A DNA stretch of 64,000 nt, taken from positions 880,547-944,546 of the forward strand of contig NZ_HE997182.1 of assembly GCF_000312445.1 (NCBI RefSeq), written 5' to 3'. Shown one piece after another: positions 50,455-60,278 of the stretch. Position 1 is the stretch's first letter, and each line of letters begins with the position of its first letter. The notes below the pieces were generated by a model. That model was not told where the DNA came from, made no database searches, and was given only the letters and a program-made list of their open reading frames with translations. The DNA is from Phocaeicola abscessus CCUG 55929. GTDB taxonomy: Bacteria; Bacteroidota; Bacteroidia; Bacteroidales; Bacteroidaceae. The position numbers and the translations under genes are program-made.

Positions 50455-51977
50455 AAATTATGGATACGACGTTGCGCGACGGAGAGCAGACCAGCGGCGT
50501 ATCGTTCGTCCCTCATGAAAAATTAGTCATTGCCAGACATTTGCTTGAAGACTTGAACGTCGATCGCATCGAAGTAGGGTCAGCCAGGGTTTCCGAAGGC
50601 GAATTCGAAGCTGCTAAAATCATCGCCTCATGGGCTTCGCAGCATAAGCTGTTGAATCGGGTGGAAGTTTTGGGATTTGTCGACGGACATACGTCGGTAG
50701 ATTGGATTTACGATTCCGGTTGTCGTGTCATCAACTTGTTGTGCAAGGGTTCTTTGAAACATTGTGTTTATCAGTTGGGAAAAACGCCCGAACAGCATAT
50801 CCGCGATATTTGCGAGGTGCTCCGCTATGCCGAAGGAAAAGGAGTGGCTGTGAATGTCTACCTGGAAGATTGGAGCAGCGGTATGAAGGATTCGCCGGAA
50901 TTTGTCTATCAGATGATGGATGCCTTGCAGCGAACGAATATCAAACGTTTTATGTTGCCGGACACGTTGGGCATACTTAACCCCTTGCAGGTAATAGAGT
51001 ACATGCGGAAAATGAAAAAACGCTATCCGGACGTCTTTTTCGATTTTCACGCGCACAATGATTACGATTTGGCTGTGAGCAACGTCTTGGCTGCGGTCTT
51101 GAGCGGAGTGCGCGGCCTTCACACTACCATTAACGGACTGGGCGAACGTGCGGGGAACGCTCCCTTGGCCAGCGTGCAGGCTATCTTGAAAGATCAGTTC
51201 AATGCGATTACCAACATCAATGAAGATCGGTTGTACGATGTGAGTCGCGTCGTCGAATCGTATTCGGCCATACAGGTGCCCGTAAACAAACCTATCGTCG
51301 GCGAGAATGTATTTACACAAGTGGCAGGCGTCCATGCCGACGGGGATAATAAGGATAATTTGTATTGCAATAATTTGGTTCCCGAACGATTCGGACGTAA
51401 ACGGGAATACGCTTTGGGAAAGACTAGTGGCAAAGCCAATATCATGCGCAATATAGAAGATATAGGGATGAAGCTCGATGAAGAAACGATGCGAAAAGTG
51501 ACCGAACGAATCGTGGAATTGGGCGATAAGAAAGAAGTGGTCACGAAGGAGGACTTGCCGTATATCGTTGCCGATGTGACGGGACTCGGAACCTCCGAAC
51601 ATTCCGTCTCTTTGAAGAGTTACGTCATTTCTTCGGCTCAGGGATTGAGCCCGACGGCTACGGTCAAGATCGAGATTTCCGGAAAGGAATACGAAGCCAT
51701 GTCGAACGGCGATGGGCAATACGATGCTTTTGTCCGGGCGGTGCGAAAGGTTTATAGAGATTCGTTGTGCAGGACATTCCCCGTTTTGGTGGACTATACG
51801 GTCAATATCCCGAAGGGTGGCCGGACGGATGCTTTCGTTCGCACCATCATTACGTGGAGCTTCGACGGAAAGATATTCCGTACTCGTGGGCTCGATGCTG
51901 ACCAGACGGTGGCCGCGATGAAGGCGACGATTAAAATGCTCAATATGATTGAAAAAGATTATGAAAAAGTAGCCTGA
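50427..51977 (+). CDS. Second isopropylmalate synthase-like enzyme, candidate citramalate synthase
   Basis: A 516-aa paralogue of LeuA with the same plan: [31 protein letters not shown] metal-site segment, [32 protein letters not shown] and a C-terminal LeuA regulatory domain (about 405-516). It differs from the true LeuA in the active-site loops (TSGVSF for VPGCQL; HAHNDYD for HCHNDLG). Such second copies in Bacteroidetes leucine operons are annotated as isopropylmalate or (R)-citramalate synthase. The latter makes isoleucine precursors from pyruvate, which would fit the Ile codons of the leader peptide. Substrate cannot be settled by reading. The 50427 start keeps the first barrel strand (VQIEIMDTT). 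Confidence 0.88.
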   Translation: MGKQTGVQIEIMDTTLRDGEQTSGVSFVPHEKLVIARHLLEDLNVDRIEVGSARVSEGEFEAAKIIASWASQHKLLNRVEVLGFVDGHTSVDWIYDSGCRVINLLCKGSLKHCVYQLGKTPEQHIRDICEVLRYAEGKGVAVNVYLEDWSSGMKDSPEFVYQMMDALQRTNIKRFMLPDTLGILNPLQVIEYMRKMKKRYPDVFFDFHAHNDYDLAVSNVLAAVLSGVRGLHTTINGLGERAGNAPLASVQAILKDQFNAITNINEDRLYDVSRVVESYSAIQVPVNKPIVGENVFTQVAGVHADGDNKDNLYCNNLVPERFGRKREYALGKTSGKANIMRNIEDIGMKLDEETMRKVTERIVELGDKKEVVTKEDLPYIVADVTGLGTSEHSVSLKSYVISSAQGLSPTATVKIEISGKEYEAMSNGDGQYDAFVRAVRKVYRDSLCRTFPVLVDYTVNIPKGGRTDAFVRTIITWSFDGKIFRTRGLDADQTVAAMKATIKMLNMIEKDYEKVA

Positions 51978-52039
51978 AAGAAGGCTATCCTACGGATTAT
52001 TGCGTATTATTGCGAGAAAAAGAAATAATTGATTTAGGT

Positions 52040-53101
52040 ATGAATTTAAAAATAGCAGTGTTGCCGGGCGACGGTATCGGACCCGAGATTTCTGCGCAGG
52101 GCGTGGAGGTGATGAGTGCCGTATGCGAGAAATTCGGACATACGCCGGAATATGCGTATGCCGTTTGTGGGGCCGATGCCATCGACAAGACGGGGGATCC
52201 TTTCCCCGAAGAAACCTTCCAGACGTGTAAAAATGCCGACGCCGTATTGTTCTCGGCCGTAGGCGATCCGAAATTCGATAATGATCCCACGGCGAAAGTG
52301 CGCCCCGAGCAAGGCTTGTTGGCCATGCGCAAGAGGTTGGGGCTGTTTGCCAATATCCGTCCGGTTCAGACCTTCAAGTGTTTGATTCATAAATCTCCGC
52401 TTCGCGCCGAATTGGTGGAGCATGCCGACTTCGTCTGCATTCGTGAATTGACGGGAGGAATGTATTTCGGTACGAAGTATCAGGACAATGAGAAAGCTTA
52501 CGATACCAACCTCTACACGCGTCCGGAGATAGAACGTATTCTGAAAGTCGGCTTCGAATATGCGATGAAGCGACGCAGGCATCTCACGGTGGTCGATAAG
52601 GCGAATGTGTTGGCATCGAGCCGCCTGTGGCGGAAAATCGCCCAGGAAATGGTTCCGGACTATCCGGAGGTGAAAACTGATTTCATGTTCGTCGATAATG
52701 CCGCTATGCGTATGATTCAGGAACCGACGTTCTTCGACGTGATGGTTACCGAGAATACGTTCGGTGATATCCTGACCGACGAAGGTTCCGTGATCAGTGG
52801 CTCGATGGGTTTGCTGCCTTCCGCTTCCACGGGCGAAGGCACTCCCGTATTCGAACCTGTGCACGGATCGTGGCCGCAGGCGAAAGGGCAAAACATTGCA
52901 AATCCTTTGGCACAGATACTCTCTGTGGCCATGCTTTTCGAATACTTCGATCTGAAAGCGGAAGGCTTGCTTGTTCGGAAAGCGGTCGACGCTTCGTTGG
53001 ACGCCCGGGTCCGTACACCGGAGATTCAAGTGGAAGGCGTCGCTACCTATGGAACGAAGGAAGTGGGAGCGTGGATTGTCGATTATATCCGAAAAGCCTG
53101 A
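52040..53101 (+). CDS. leuB: 3-isopropylmalate dehydrogenase
   Basis: A 353-aa NAD-dependent enzyme that oxidises and decarboxylates 3-isopropylmalate. Marks: [114 protein letters not shown] and [18 protein letters not shown], which covers the metal and coenzyme sites. The open frame has a TTG 10 codons earlier; the ATG at 52040 is right by homology. It ends the leucine pathway genes, 62 bases after the previous gene. Confidence 0.97.
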   Translation: MNLKIAVLPGDGIGPEISAQGVEVMSAVCEKFGHTPEYAYAVCGADAIDKTGDPFPEETFQTCKNADAVLFSAVGDPKFDNDPTAKVRPEQGLLAMRKRLGLFANIRPVQTFKCLIHKSPLRAELVEHADFVCIRELTGGMYFGTKYQDNEKAYDTNLYTRPEIERILKVGFEYAMKRRRHLTVVDKANVLASSRLWRKIAQEMVPDYPEVKTDFMFVDNAAMRMIQEPTFFDVMVTENTFGDILTDEGSVISGSMGLLPSASTGEGTPVFEPVHGSWPQAKGQNIANPLAQILSVAMLFEYFDLKAEGLLVRKAVDASLDARVRTPEIQVEGVATYGTKEVGAWIVDYIRKA

Positions 53102-53106
53102 GACGG

Positions 53107-53928
53107 ATGAAACGGATCGGCGGCATACTCGTTTTCTTGTTTCTCGGCGCCTCGATGAGTGCGCAGACCTATCGGGAATTGGCGCTGAGGGCTATCGAAG
53201 CAGCCCGAGGCGATAGCCTCGAGCGGGCCGAATACCTGTTAAAAAAAGCATTGGAAACAGATCCGAGCAACCCGCTCAACGCGATGCTGTTTGCAAACCT
53301 CGGAACCGTCGAACGCCGTCTCGGGAAATCGGACGAGGCCATCGACGCGTATTCCTTGGCTCTGAATAGCCTCCCTTTGTCCGTACCCGTCTTATTGGAC
53401 AGGGCCTCTCTGTATTTGGAGAAAAATAGTTACGAAAAGGCTTATATCGACTATTGCAACGTGCTCGACGTAGACCGCAAGAATGAGGAGGCCTTGCTGT
53501 ACAGAGCCTATATCTATGCGACGAGGCGGAATTATAAAGAGGCTCGTATCGATTACAATACCTTATTGCAAAAGAACCCCGATCACAAGATGGGACGAAT
53601 GGGACTGGCCGTTCTTAACCAAAAAGAAGGACGTCTTCACGAAGCATTGGAGGAGTTCAACCAGCTGATAACCAGTTATTCGAACGACATCGCTCTGCTA
53701 AAAGCTCGAGCGAACTTGGAATTGGAAATGAATACGCCGGCTATGGCACTTTTGGACGTGGAGTCGGTATTGAAGATCGATCGAAAGGATGCTGACGCTT
53801 ACCTGTTGCTCGGAGACATCCTCTTGCGGCTGAAAAGGAAGAAAGATGCCTACGCCGCCTTTGAAAAAGCCGTGACCTTCGGAATCCCGCGACCGGAAAT
53901 CCAAGACCGATTGAAGGCGAGTCGTTGA
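53107..53928 (+). CDS. Periplasmic tetratricopeptide-repeat protein
   Basis: A 273-aa protein with a signal peptide (GGILVFLFLGASMSAQ) and about six TPR units covering the rest: LLKKALETDPSNPLNAMLFANLGTVERRLGKSDEAIDAYSLAL is a clear pair, and later units keep the A-x-G-x-Y and N-P positions. TPR proteins are scaffolds for protein contacts; no enzyme motif is present. The ATG lies five bases after the leuB stop codon, so it is expressed with the leucine operon although a link to leucine synthesis is not apparent. Confidence 0.88.
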   Translation: MKRIGGILVFLFLGASMSAQTYRELALRAIEAARGDSLERAEYLLKKALETDPSNPLNAMLFANLGTVERRLGKSDEAIDAYSLALNSLPLSVPVLLDRASLYLEKNSYEKAYIDYCNVLDVDRKNEEALLYRAYIYATRRNYKEARIDYNTLLQKNPDHKMGRMGLAVLNQKEGRLHEALEEFNQLITSYSNDIALLKARANLELEMNTPAMALLDVESVLKIDRKDADAYLLLGDILLRLKRKKDAYAAFEKAVTFGIPRPEIQDRLKASR

Positions 53929-54177
53929 AGGCTGAATTCTCCGTTGCCTTTGCTACGTTAGTTAAAGCGTTCTTTTCGTTCGTGTTGATACCTGCTGAGA
54001 TGCTCGAAGCCTTCCATAATATCTGTTTATTCTTTCTTTCGGGTATGATGGATATCAGATCTAAATTAGAATCATATAAAATTTAAAATAAGTAAAAATA
54101 GTTGCACAAAATAAAAACATTTATCAAATTTGTCAACACGAAAAACTCTTATACATAACCAAACAAACATATAACCA

Positions 54178-54639
54178 ATGGATAAACAGGAAAGAATAGA
54201 AAGTAATCAGGTGAAAATACCCAAGAAAAGGCCCTATAACCTGAGAGAGAAAAAAGAAAAAAGTGCTGCATACAGATCTTTGATAAGGGCGGAGTTAGCC
54301 GATGCGCTTTACGATAAGATTTTGAATCTCATCGTGGTTCAAAAGAAATACAGGGATCCGAATTTCTCGGCTAAAGATTTGGCAAAAGAGTTAAAAACGA
54401 ATACGCGTTATTTGTCGGCAGTGGTTAATTCCCGCTTCGGGGAAAATTATTCTTGCTTGTTGAACGAATACAGAATAAAAGAGGCTCAGCACATGTTGGT
54501 GGATAAACGGTACGCAGATAAAAACATAGAAGACATTGCATCGATGGTGGGTTTTGCTAATCGTCAGTCTTTCTATGCGGCTTTTTACAAGAATATGGGT
54601 GAAACGCCGAACGGTTTCCGGAAAAAGCATAGAAAATAA
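54178..54639 (+). CDS. Small AraC-family DNA-binding protein
   Basis: A 153-aa protein with a basic N-terminus (KIPKKRPYNLREKKEKS) and a C-terminal AraC-type double helix-turn-helix (about 50-150): FSAKDLAKELKTNTRYLSAVVNSRFGENYSCLLNEYRIKEAQHML, then NIEDIASMVGFANRQSFYAAFYKNMGETPNGFRK. There is no ligand-binding domain, membrane helix or receiver, so it may bind DNA constitutively or be controlled by its amount. Possible target unknown. About 250 bases upstream are AT-rich and show no gene or clear promoter. Confidence 0.9.
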   Translation: MDKQERIESNQVKIPKKRPYNLREKKEKSAAYRSLIRAELADALYDKILNLIVVQKKYRDPNFSAKDLAKELKTNTRYLSAVVNSRFGENYSCLLNEYRIKEAQHMLVDKRYADKNIEDIASMVGFANRQSFYAAFYKNMGETPNGFRKKHRK

Positions 54640-54762
54640 AAAGTCGATTCATAAAACGAAGAGGTATCAGGAGACGGTGTCTTTGCTGAGAGGGATTGTT
54701 TTGTGTCTTTCGGCAGCTCCTGTGAGCATCGACGGAGTTTTTTTAAAAAATGGGTATTTGTG

Positions 54763-56736
54763 ATGGACAACGGTTCTTTTCGACATTCTGACGAACGGTT
54801 TGCGGATATACAGTTATTGCGTTACCAGGTACCGGATTTTGAAAACTTGTCGCTGAGGCAGAAACAGCTGATCTATTTCCTCTCCGAAGCGGCTTTGGAA
54901 GGGCGTGATATCCTTTACGACCAGAACGGGAAGTATAATCTCCGGATTCGCAGCATGTTGGAAGCGGTCTATACGGATTATCGAGGAGATCGCGAAGATT
55001 CGGAATTCGTCCAACTCGTTGTTTACTTGAAACGGGTTTGGTTTGCTAACGGCATTCATCATCATTATGCCGCAGATAAGTTCATTCCTCGTTTTTCGCC
55101 CGAGTTTTTCCGTGCCGCCTTGAAAAGCGTGGATCGGACGAAATTGCCTTTGGCCGATGACCAAACAGTAGATCAGTTGTGCGATGATATTTTTCCGGTC
55201 GTTTTCGATCCGACAGTTCTGCCTAAACGGGTCAACCAGGCGGATGGAACGGATTTGGTGCTTACTTCGGCCGCCAATTATTACGAAGGTGTCACGCAGC
55301 AGGAAGCGGAAGATTTTTATAAGCAGTTGAAAGACCCGACCGATGAAACGCCCGTGATGTATGGGCTGAACAGCAGACTGGTGAAGAGAGACGGAAAGAT
55401 TTTCGAACGGATTTGGAAGTCGGGAGGCTTGTACGGAACGGCTATCGATAAGATTGTCTCTTGGTTGGAAAAAGCGAAAGAGGTAACCGATACGGCGGAA
55501 CAAGCGACGGTGATCGATACGCTGATAGCGTTCTATCGAACAGGTGATCTGAAAACGTTCGATACGTATGCCATCCGCTGGGTGAACGAATTGCATGCGA
55601 GGGTCGATTTTACCAACGGGTTCATCGAGACTTATGGCGATCCGTTGGGCCTGAAGGCCAGTTGGGAAGCCATTGTCGATTTCAAAGACCTGGAAGCCAC
55701 ACACCGCACCGAAGTGTTGAGTGCTAATGCCCAGTGGTTTGAAGACCATTCGCCGGTGGATAAGCGGTTTCGGAAATCGACGGTGAAGGGCGTCTCGGCC
55801 AAAGTCGTTACGGCCGCCATCTTGGGCGGCGACCTGTATCCGTCCACGGCGATAGGAATCAACCTGCCCAATTCCAACTGGATTCGAAGCGTTCACGGAT
55901 CGAAGTCGATCACCGTCGGAAATCTGACGGAGGCCTATAATAAGGCGGCCCGAGGAAATGGGTTCCGGGAAGAGTTTGTCGTTAGCGAAGAGGAACTGGA
56001 ACGGATCAACCGTTATGCGGATACGACGGACGATCTCCACACCGATTTGCACGAATGTTTGGGACATGGGTCGGGGCGATTGGCCCCCGGTGTCGACCCG
56101 GACGCCTTGAAAGCTTACGGAGCCACTGTCGAAGAAGCGCGCGCCGACTTGTTCGGACTTTATTATTTGGCGGACGAAAAACTGTTTGAATTGGGATTGA
56201 CGCCGGACAAGGAAGCTTATAAGGCGCATTATTATACCTATCTGATGAATGGACTGATGACTCAGCTGGTTCGGATCGAATTAGGAAAAAAGGTGGAGGA
56301 AGCGCACATGCGAAACCGCCAGTTGATCGCTCGCTGGGTCTACGAACAGGGAAAGTCGGATAAGGTGGTAGAGATGATCGAAAGAGATGGGAAGACCTAT
56401 GTGAAGATCCATGATTACGAAAAGCTTCGATTGCTGTTCGGCCGCCTGTTGGCCGAAATACAACGTATAAAAAGCGAAGGCGATTTCGAAGGAGCCAGAA
56501 GATTGGTCGAAGATTACGGCGTAAAGGTCGATCCGATCTTGCACAAACAGGTGTTGGAACGGTACGAAAAGCTCCGTCTGGCTCCTTACAAGGGATTTAT
56601 CAATCCGGTCTACGAAGCGGTGAAAGACGGCGAAGGAAATATAACGGACATTACCGTTTCGTACGAGGAGAGATATGCTGAACAGATGCTGCGGTACAGT
56701 CGGCAGTATGCCAATTTGCCTTATATCAACGATTAG
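54763..56736 (+). CDS. Dipeptidyl peptidase III (M49 metallopeptidase)
   Basis: A 657-aa enzyme that removes dipeptides from the N-terminus of oligopeptides. The zinc motif HECLGH starts at His430 (family pattern HExxGH), and the second motif EEARAD with the third ligand Glu457/458 follows 27 residues later. FPDFENLS-like opening (VPDFENLSLRQKQLIYFLSEAALEGRDI) is conserved in Bacteroides homologues. No signal peptide is seen with the ATG at 54763, so it is probably cytoplasmic; the frame is open 20 codons further without a good start. It is followed directly by the alkylation repair gene (stop and start adjacent). Confidence 0.93.
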   Translation: MDNGSFRHSDERFADIQLLRYQVPDFENLSLRQKQLIYFLSEAALEGRDILYDQNGKYNLRIRSMLEAVYTDYRGDREDSEFVQLVVYLKRVWFANGIHHHYAADKFIPRFSPEFFRAALKSVDRTKLPLADDQTVDQLCDDIFPVVFDPTVLPKRVNQADGTDLVLTSAANYYEGVTQQEAEDFYKQLKDPTDETPVMYGLNSRLVKRDGKIFERIWKSGGLYGTAIDKIVSWLEKAKEVTDTAEQATVIDTLIAFYRTGDLKTFDTYAIRWVNELHARVDFTNGFIETYGDPLGLKASWEAIVDFKDLEATHRTEVLSANAQWFEDHSPVDKRFRKSTVKGVSAKVVTAAILGGDLYPSTAIGINLPNSNWIRSVHGSKSITVGNLTEAYNKAARGNGFREEFVVSEEELERINRYADTTDDLHTDLHECLGHGSGRLAPGVDPDALKAYGATVEEARADLFGLYYLADEKLFELGLTPDKEAYKAHYYTYLMNGLMTQLVRIELGKKVEEAHMRNRQLIARWVYEQGKSDKVVEMIERDGKTYVKIHDYEKLRLLFGRLLAEIQRIKSEGDFEGARRLVEDYGVKVDPILHKQVLERYEKLRLAPYKGFINPVYEAVKDGEGNITDITVSYEERYAEQMLRYSRQYANLPYIND

Positions 56737-57405
56737 ATGGATACGTGCGAAGTGATTAAGGATATAAAAGGGCAGTTTCGGCTATATATGAACGGAGCCG
56801 CCTCGAAAAGTATGCGAGAGAAAGGGCTCGGTTATAAAATCAATTGGGGAATCGAACTTCCCCGTCTGAAAGAGATCGCATCCAAGTACGAGAAGAATCA
56901 TGCGGTAGCCCAGGAATTGTGGAAAGAGAATATCCGCGAATGCAAGATCCTGGCCGGACTCCTTCAGCCCGTCGATACGTTCTGCGAGCAGCTGGCGGAT
57001 AATTGGGCGGAAGAGATGCCCAATCCGGAGATCGCTCAGCTGACTTGCCTGAATCTTTTTCAGTATTTGCCCTATGCCTCGCAGAAAGCTTTTCAGTGGA
57101 TGGCCGATGAACGGGAATACGTCGAACTTTGCGGCTTCTCATTGATCGCCAGGCTATTGATGAAGGGGAATAAATTGAATGAAAGAGCCCAAGAGGAGTT
57201 TCTCGATCAAGCCTTGGCGGCCCTTGAAGAGGATAAGCTACTCATTCGGCAGGCGGTGGCGAACGCTCTTCGCAAGTACGGAGAACAGGGAGAAGAGAAC
57301 CGGAAAAGATTGATCGGGCTGTTGATTCCCTTATCGAATTCGGAGAATCCGGAAGTAAAGGCTGTGACCGACGAAATAAAATCCGATATGGAATATTCCT
57401 TTTAA
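56737..57405 (+). CDS. AlkD-like DNA alkylation repair protein
   Basis: A 222-aa all-helical HEAT-like protein. The pattern YKINWGIELPRLKEIASKY, AQELWKENIRECKILAGLL, FCEQLADNWAEEM and DKLLIRQAVANALRKYGEQ matches the DNA alkylation repair (AlkC/AlkD) superfamily, whose members excise or recognise alkylated bases without base flipping. The Trp and Asp/Glu of the AlkD catalytic site cannot be placed with certainty here. It starts on the base after the stop of the peptidase gene and may be co-transcribed. Confidence 0.82.
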   Translation: MDTCEVIKDIKGQFRLYMNGAASKSMREKGLGYKINWGIELPRLKEIASKYEKNHAVAQELWKENIRECKILAGLLQPVDTFCEQLADNWAEEMPNPEIAQLTCLNLFQYLPYASQKAFQWMADEREYVELCGFSLIARLLMKGNKLNERAQEEFLDQALAALEEDKLLIRQAVANALRKYGEQGEENRKRLIGLLIPLSNSENPEVKAVTDEIKSDMEYSF

Positions 57406-57408
57406 TCC

Positions 57409-57439
57409 TTTCTGTTTCTGTAAAAAAAGACTAACTTTG
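57409..57439 (+). promoter_or_regulatory. Candidate promoter of the Fur-family/purA genes
   Basis: TAACTTTG (57432-57439) fits the -7 consensus; TTTC (57409-57412) 19 bases upstream differs by one base from the -33 TTTG. The ATG lies 23 bases downstream. Confidence 0.55.
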
Positions 57440-57461
57440 GAACCTGAACAAGAAATAAGGC

Positions 57462-57938
57462 ATGGAAGAGAACGTAAAAGAGACGGTCAGGCAGATGCTG
57501 ACCGAGTATTTGCAAACCAACGGGCATCGAAAGACACCGGAACGATATGCCATACTCGACATGATTTACTCCGTCAAAGGCCATTTCGATATCGATACGC
57601 TCTATCACCGGATGGCCGAAAAAGGAAAGTTTCGCGTCAGTCGCGCTACGCTTTACAATACCATTATCTTGTTGCTCGATGCCAAGCTTGTCCTCAAGCA
57701 TCGGTTTGGCATAACCTCGCAGTATGAACGGGCTTATAAAAACGAAACGCACCATCATATGATCTGTACCGTCTGCGGGAAAGTAACGGAATTCGAGGAT
57801 AATTCGTTGAAACAGGCTATTGCCAATACCAAACTGAAGAAATTCACCGCCATGCACTATTCGCTCTATATATACGGAATTTGCAGCAAGTGCGTATGGA
57901 ACAAACGTCATAAAAAAAAGAATAATAAAATTGAATGA
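57462..57938 (+). CDS. Fur-family metal-dependent repressor
   Basis: A 158-aa regulator: winged helix at about 10-85 (TNGHRKTPERYAILDMIYSVKGHFDIDTLYHRM, RVSRATLYNTIILLLDAKLV) and a dimerisation/metal domain with HHHMICTVCGKVTEFED and YIYGICSKC. The two CxxC pairs form the structural zinc site of Fur/PerR/Zur proteins; HHH is the regulatory metal site. Which metal or peroxide it senses cannot be read. Eight bases overlap with an upstream TTG of purA; a Fur-type gene in front of purA is a common pair in Bacteroidales. Confidence 0.93.
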   Translation: MEENVKETVRQMLTEYLQTNGHRKTPERYAILDMIYSVKGHFDIDTLYHRMAEKGKFRVSRATLYNTIILLLDAKLVLKHRFGITSQYERAYKNETHHHMICTVCGKVTEFEDNSLKQAIANTKLKKFTAMHYSLYIYGICSKCVWNKRHKKKNNKIE

Positions 57939-57942
57939 AGTG

Positions 57943-59211
57943 ATGAAAGTAGATGTCTTGTTAGGTTTACAATGGGGCGACGAGGGAAAGGGAAAAGTCG
58001 TCGATGTCTTGACTCCGCATTATGATGTCATCGCTCGTTTTCAGGGCGGTCCGAATGCGGGACATACGCTCGAGTTCGAAGGGCAGAAATATGTATTACG
58101 CTCCATCCCGTCAGGAATTTTCCAGGGCGACAAGATAAACATTATAGGTAATGGGGTGGTTCTCGATCCGGCTTTGTTCATGGATGAGGCCAAGGCTTTG
58201 GAAGCGAGCGGCCACGCGTTGAAGGAACGTTTGCATATCTCTAAGAAAGCACATCTCATTTTACCGACGCACCGCATTCTCGACCGGGCTTACGAGGCTG
58301 CCAAGGGGAAAGGAAAAGTCGGCACTACCGGAAAAGGTATCGGACCGACGTATACCGATAAGGTCAGCCGTAACGGCTTGAGAGTAGGAGATATTCTGAA
58401 TCGGTTCGAAGCGAAATACGCCCAGACCAAGGCACGCCACGAGGCTATCTTGAAGAGCTTGGATTTTGAATATGATATTACTGATGCCGAGAAAACGTGG
58501 TTCGAAGGAATCGAATACATGAAACAGTTCCGTTTGGTAGACAGCGAGCACGAAATCGATCACCTGCTGAAACAGGGCAAGACCGTCCTCTGTGAAGGCG
58601 CTCAGGGAACCATGCTCGATGTGGACTTCGGTTCTTATCCGTTTGTTACTTCCTCAAACACTGTTTGTGCGGGAGCTTGCACGGGCTTGGGGGTTTCTCC
58701 GCATGCCATCGGCGACGTATTCGGCATTATCAAAGCATACTGTACCCGGGTTGGTGCAGGACCGTTCCCGACAGAGCTGTTCGATGCAACCGGTCGGAAG
58801 ATTCGGGACCTGGGCCATGAGTATGGGGCTGTCACGGGACGTGAGCGCCGCTGCGGTTGGATTGATCTGGTCGCTTTGAAGTACGCTGTCATGATCAACG
58901 GCGTGACGAAATTGATTATGATGAAGAGCGACGTCCTCGACGATTTTGAAACGATTAAGGCTTGTATCGCATATAAGATGCCCGATGGAGAAGAGGTCGA
59001 GTACTTCCCGTTCGAGATAGAAGGGGTAGAACCCGTCTATGTGGAGATGCCGGGTTGGAAGGCCGACCTGAGCAGGATGACGAACGAGGACGAGTTCCCC
59101 GAAGAATTCAATGCCTATATTTCGTTCTTGGAAGAAGAATTGGAAACTCCTATCCAGATCATCTCGGTCGGTCCGGATCGGGCACAAACGATCGTTCGTT
59201 ATCAGGATTAA
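57943..59211 (+). CDS. purA: Adenylosuccinate synthetase
   Basis: A 422-aa GTP-dependent enzyme that joins IMP and aspartate, the first committed step to AMP. MKVDVLLGLQWGDEGKGKVVD is the P-loop with catalytic Asp, and FQGGPNAGHT, GNGVVLDP, TTGKGIGPTYTDK, EGAQGTMLDVDFGSYPFVTSSN and TGRERRCGWIDL are further active-site motifs. The usual family length is about 420-430. ATG at 57943 is taken in preference to the TTG four codons earlier. Confidence 0.97.
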   Translation: MKVDVLLGLQWGDEGKGKVVDVLTPHYDVIARFQGGPNAGHTLEFEGQKYVLRSIPSGIFQGDKINIIGNGVVLDPALFMDEAKALEASGHALKERLHISKKAHLILPTHRILDRAYEAAKGKGKVGTTGKGIGPTYTDKVSRNGLRVGDILNRFEAKYAQTKARHEAILKSLDFEYDITDAEKTWFEGIEYMKQFRLVDSEHEIDHLLKQGKTVLCEGAQGTMLDVDFGSYPFVTSSNTVCAGACTGLGVSPHAIGDVFGIIKAYCTRVGAGPFPTELFDATGRKIRDLGHEYGAVTGRERRCGWIDLVALKYAVMINGVTKLIMMKSDVLDDFETIKACIAYKMPDGEEVEYFPFEIEGVEPVYVEMPGWKADLSRMTNEDEFPEEFNAYISFLEEELETPIQIISVGPDRAQTIVRYQD

Positions 59212-59310
59212 TCCTGGGGCAAAGTGAACGTCGTTTCATCCCGCCTCTTTCTGGTAAGTACACTGTGAAACATAATTCGGCACTTACTTGCCTCGCCCTC
59301 GAAACGGGAA

Positions 59311-59347
59311 ACGGGTCAGCACACTGCTCAACAGTAAGCTAACCCGT
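59311..59347 (-). terminator. Hairpin downstream of the initiator tRNA
   Basis: On the minus strand ACGGGTTAGC (59338-59347) pairs with GCTGACCCGT (59311-59320) with one G-U pair, and an inner ACTG/CAGT extends it. A T-rich tract follows weakly. It starts six bases after the tRNA end. Confidence 0.6.
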
Positions 59348-59352
59348 CTTCG

Positions 59353-59425
<73 letters not shown>

Positions 59426-59444
59426 ATATTTTTATCGGTGAGTG

Positions 59445-59475
59445 CAAAGGTACATCTTTTTGTTGAACTTGCAAA
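59445..59475 (-). promoter_or_regulatory. Consensus promoter of the initiator tRNA
   Basis: On the minus strand TTTG (59472-59475), 19 bases, TACCTTTG (59445-59452); the tRNA starts 20 bases downstream. Confidence 0.85.
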
Positions 59476-59583
59476 TAATTCGCCCAAGTTTTTTGTAATG
59501 GAGCCGTATTTTGTTTCCAAGAGATTGATTATTAGCAGTCGTGAGAGATGTTAAATCGCAAATCATATTATTTGGTTCTTTTT

Positions 59584-59615
59584 ATTGTGTAGATTCGAAA
59601 AATGATGTAATTTTG
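59584..59615 (+). promoter_or_regulatory. Candidate promoter of the TetR/fabG genes
   Basis: TAATTTTG (59608-59615) preceded by ATTG (59584-59587) at 20 bases; one -33 base differs from consensus. The TetR-type gene starts 35 bases downstream. Confidence 0.55.
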
Positions 59616-59649
59616 CATATAGAAAATCTTTGTCGCAATCAGTTTCAAT

Positions 59650-60273
59650 ATGGCAGTATCAAAAACCAGACTGAAGTTGGTCGACGTCGCTCGTCAATTG
59701 TTTGCGAAAAAAGGAGTGGACAATACGACCATGAACGACATCGCCGTGGCTTCCAAGAAAGGAAGACGCACGCTCTACACGTATTTCAAGAGCAAAGAAG
59801 CGATCTACTCGGCCGTCGTCGAATCGGAATTGGAAAAACTTTACGACGCCATGGAGGAGGTGGCAAACGAAGCCATCGACCCCGACGAGAAAATCATGAA
59901 ACTGATCAAGACTCACCTCGATACCATCAAGTTGGTGGTGTATCGAAACGGAACGCTCCGGGCAGGATTCTTCCGAAACATATGGCGCGTGGAAGCCATC
60001 CGAAAGAATTTCGACGACAAGGAGATGAAGCTCTTCAACCGGATCCTTACCGAAGGAAAGGAGAGAGGGCTCTTCGATATAGCCAACGTGGAGGTGATAA
60101 CCAGCATCATTCACTATTGCGTGAAGGGAATCGAGGTGCCGTATATCCGCGATAAGATAGCGGAAGATATTCCGGACGAAACCGCTTGGTCCTATGTGAC
60201 CAAGATTGTGTTCGCTGCCTTGGGGCGGAAGCCGGAAACAGGCGATGACACTATTAATGACATAAAAATTTGA
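59650..60273 (+). CDS. TetR-family transcriptional regulator
   Basis: A 207-aa regulator with a TetR N-terminal helix-turn-helix (about 8-55): VDVARQLFAKKGVDNTTMNDIAVASKKGRRTLYTYFKSKEAIYSAV. The C-terminal ligand domain is helical and without known signature. Position directly before fabG (ATG five bases after its stop) suggests a role in fatty-acid or membrane lipid control, but this is inference. The TetR stop overlaps a TTG of the next frame. Confidence 0.93.
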   Translation: MAVSKTRLKLVDVARQLFAKKGVDNTTMNDIAVASKKGRRTLYTYFKSKEAIYSAVVESELEKLYDAMEEVANEAIDPDEKIMKLIKTHLDTIKLVVYRNGTLRAGFFRNIWRVEAIRKNFDDKEMKLFNRILTEGKERGLFDIANVEVITSIIHYCVKGIEVPYIRDKIAEDIPDETAWSYVTKIVFAALGRKPETGDDTINDIKI

Positions 60274-60278
60274 ATAAG

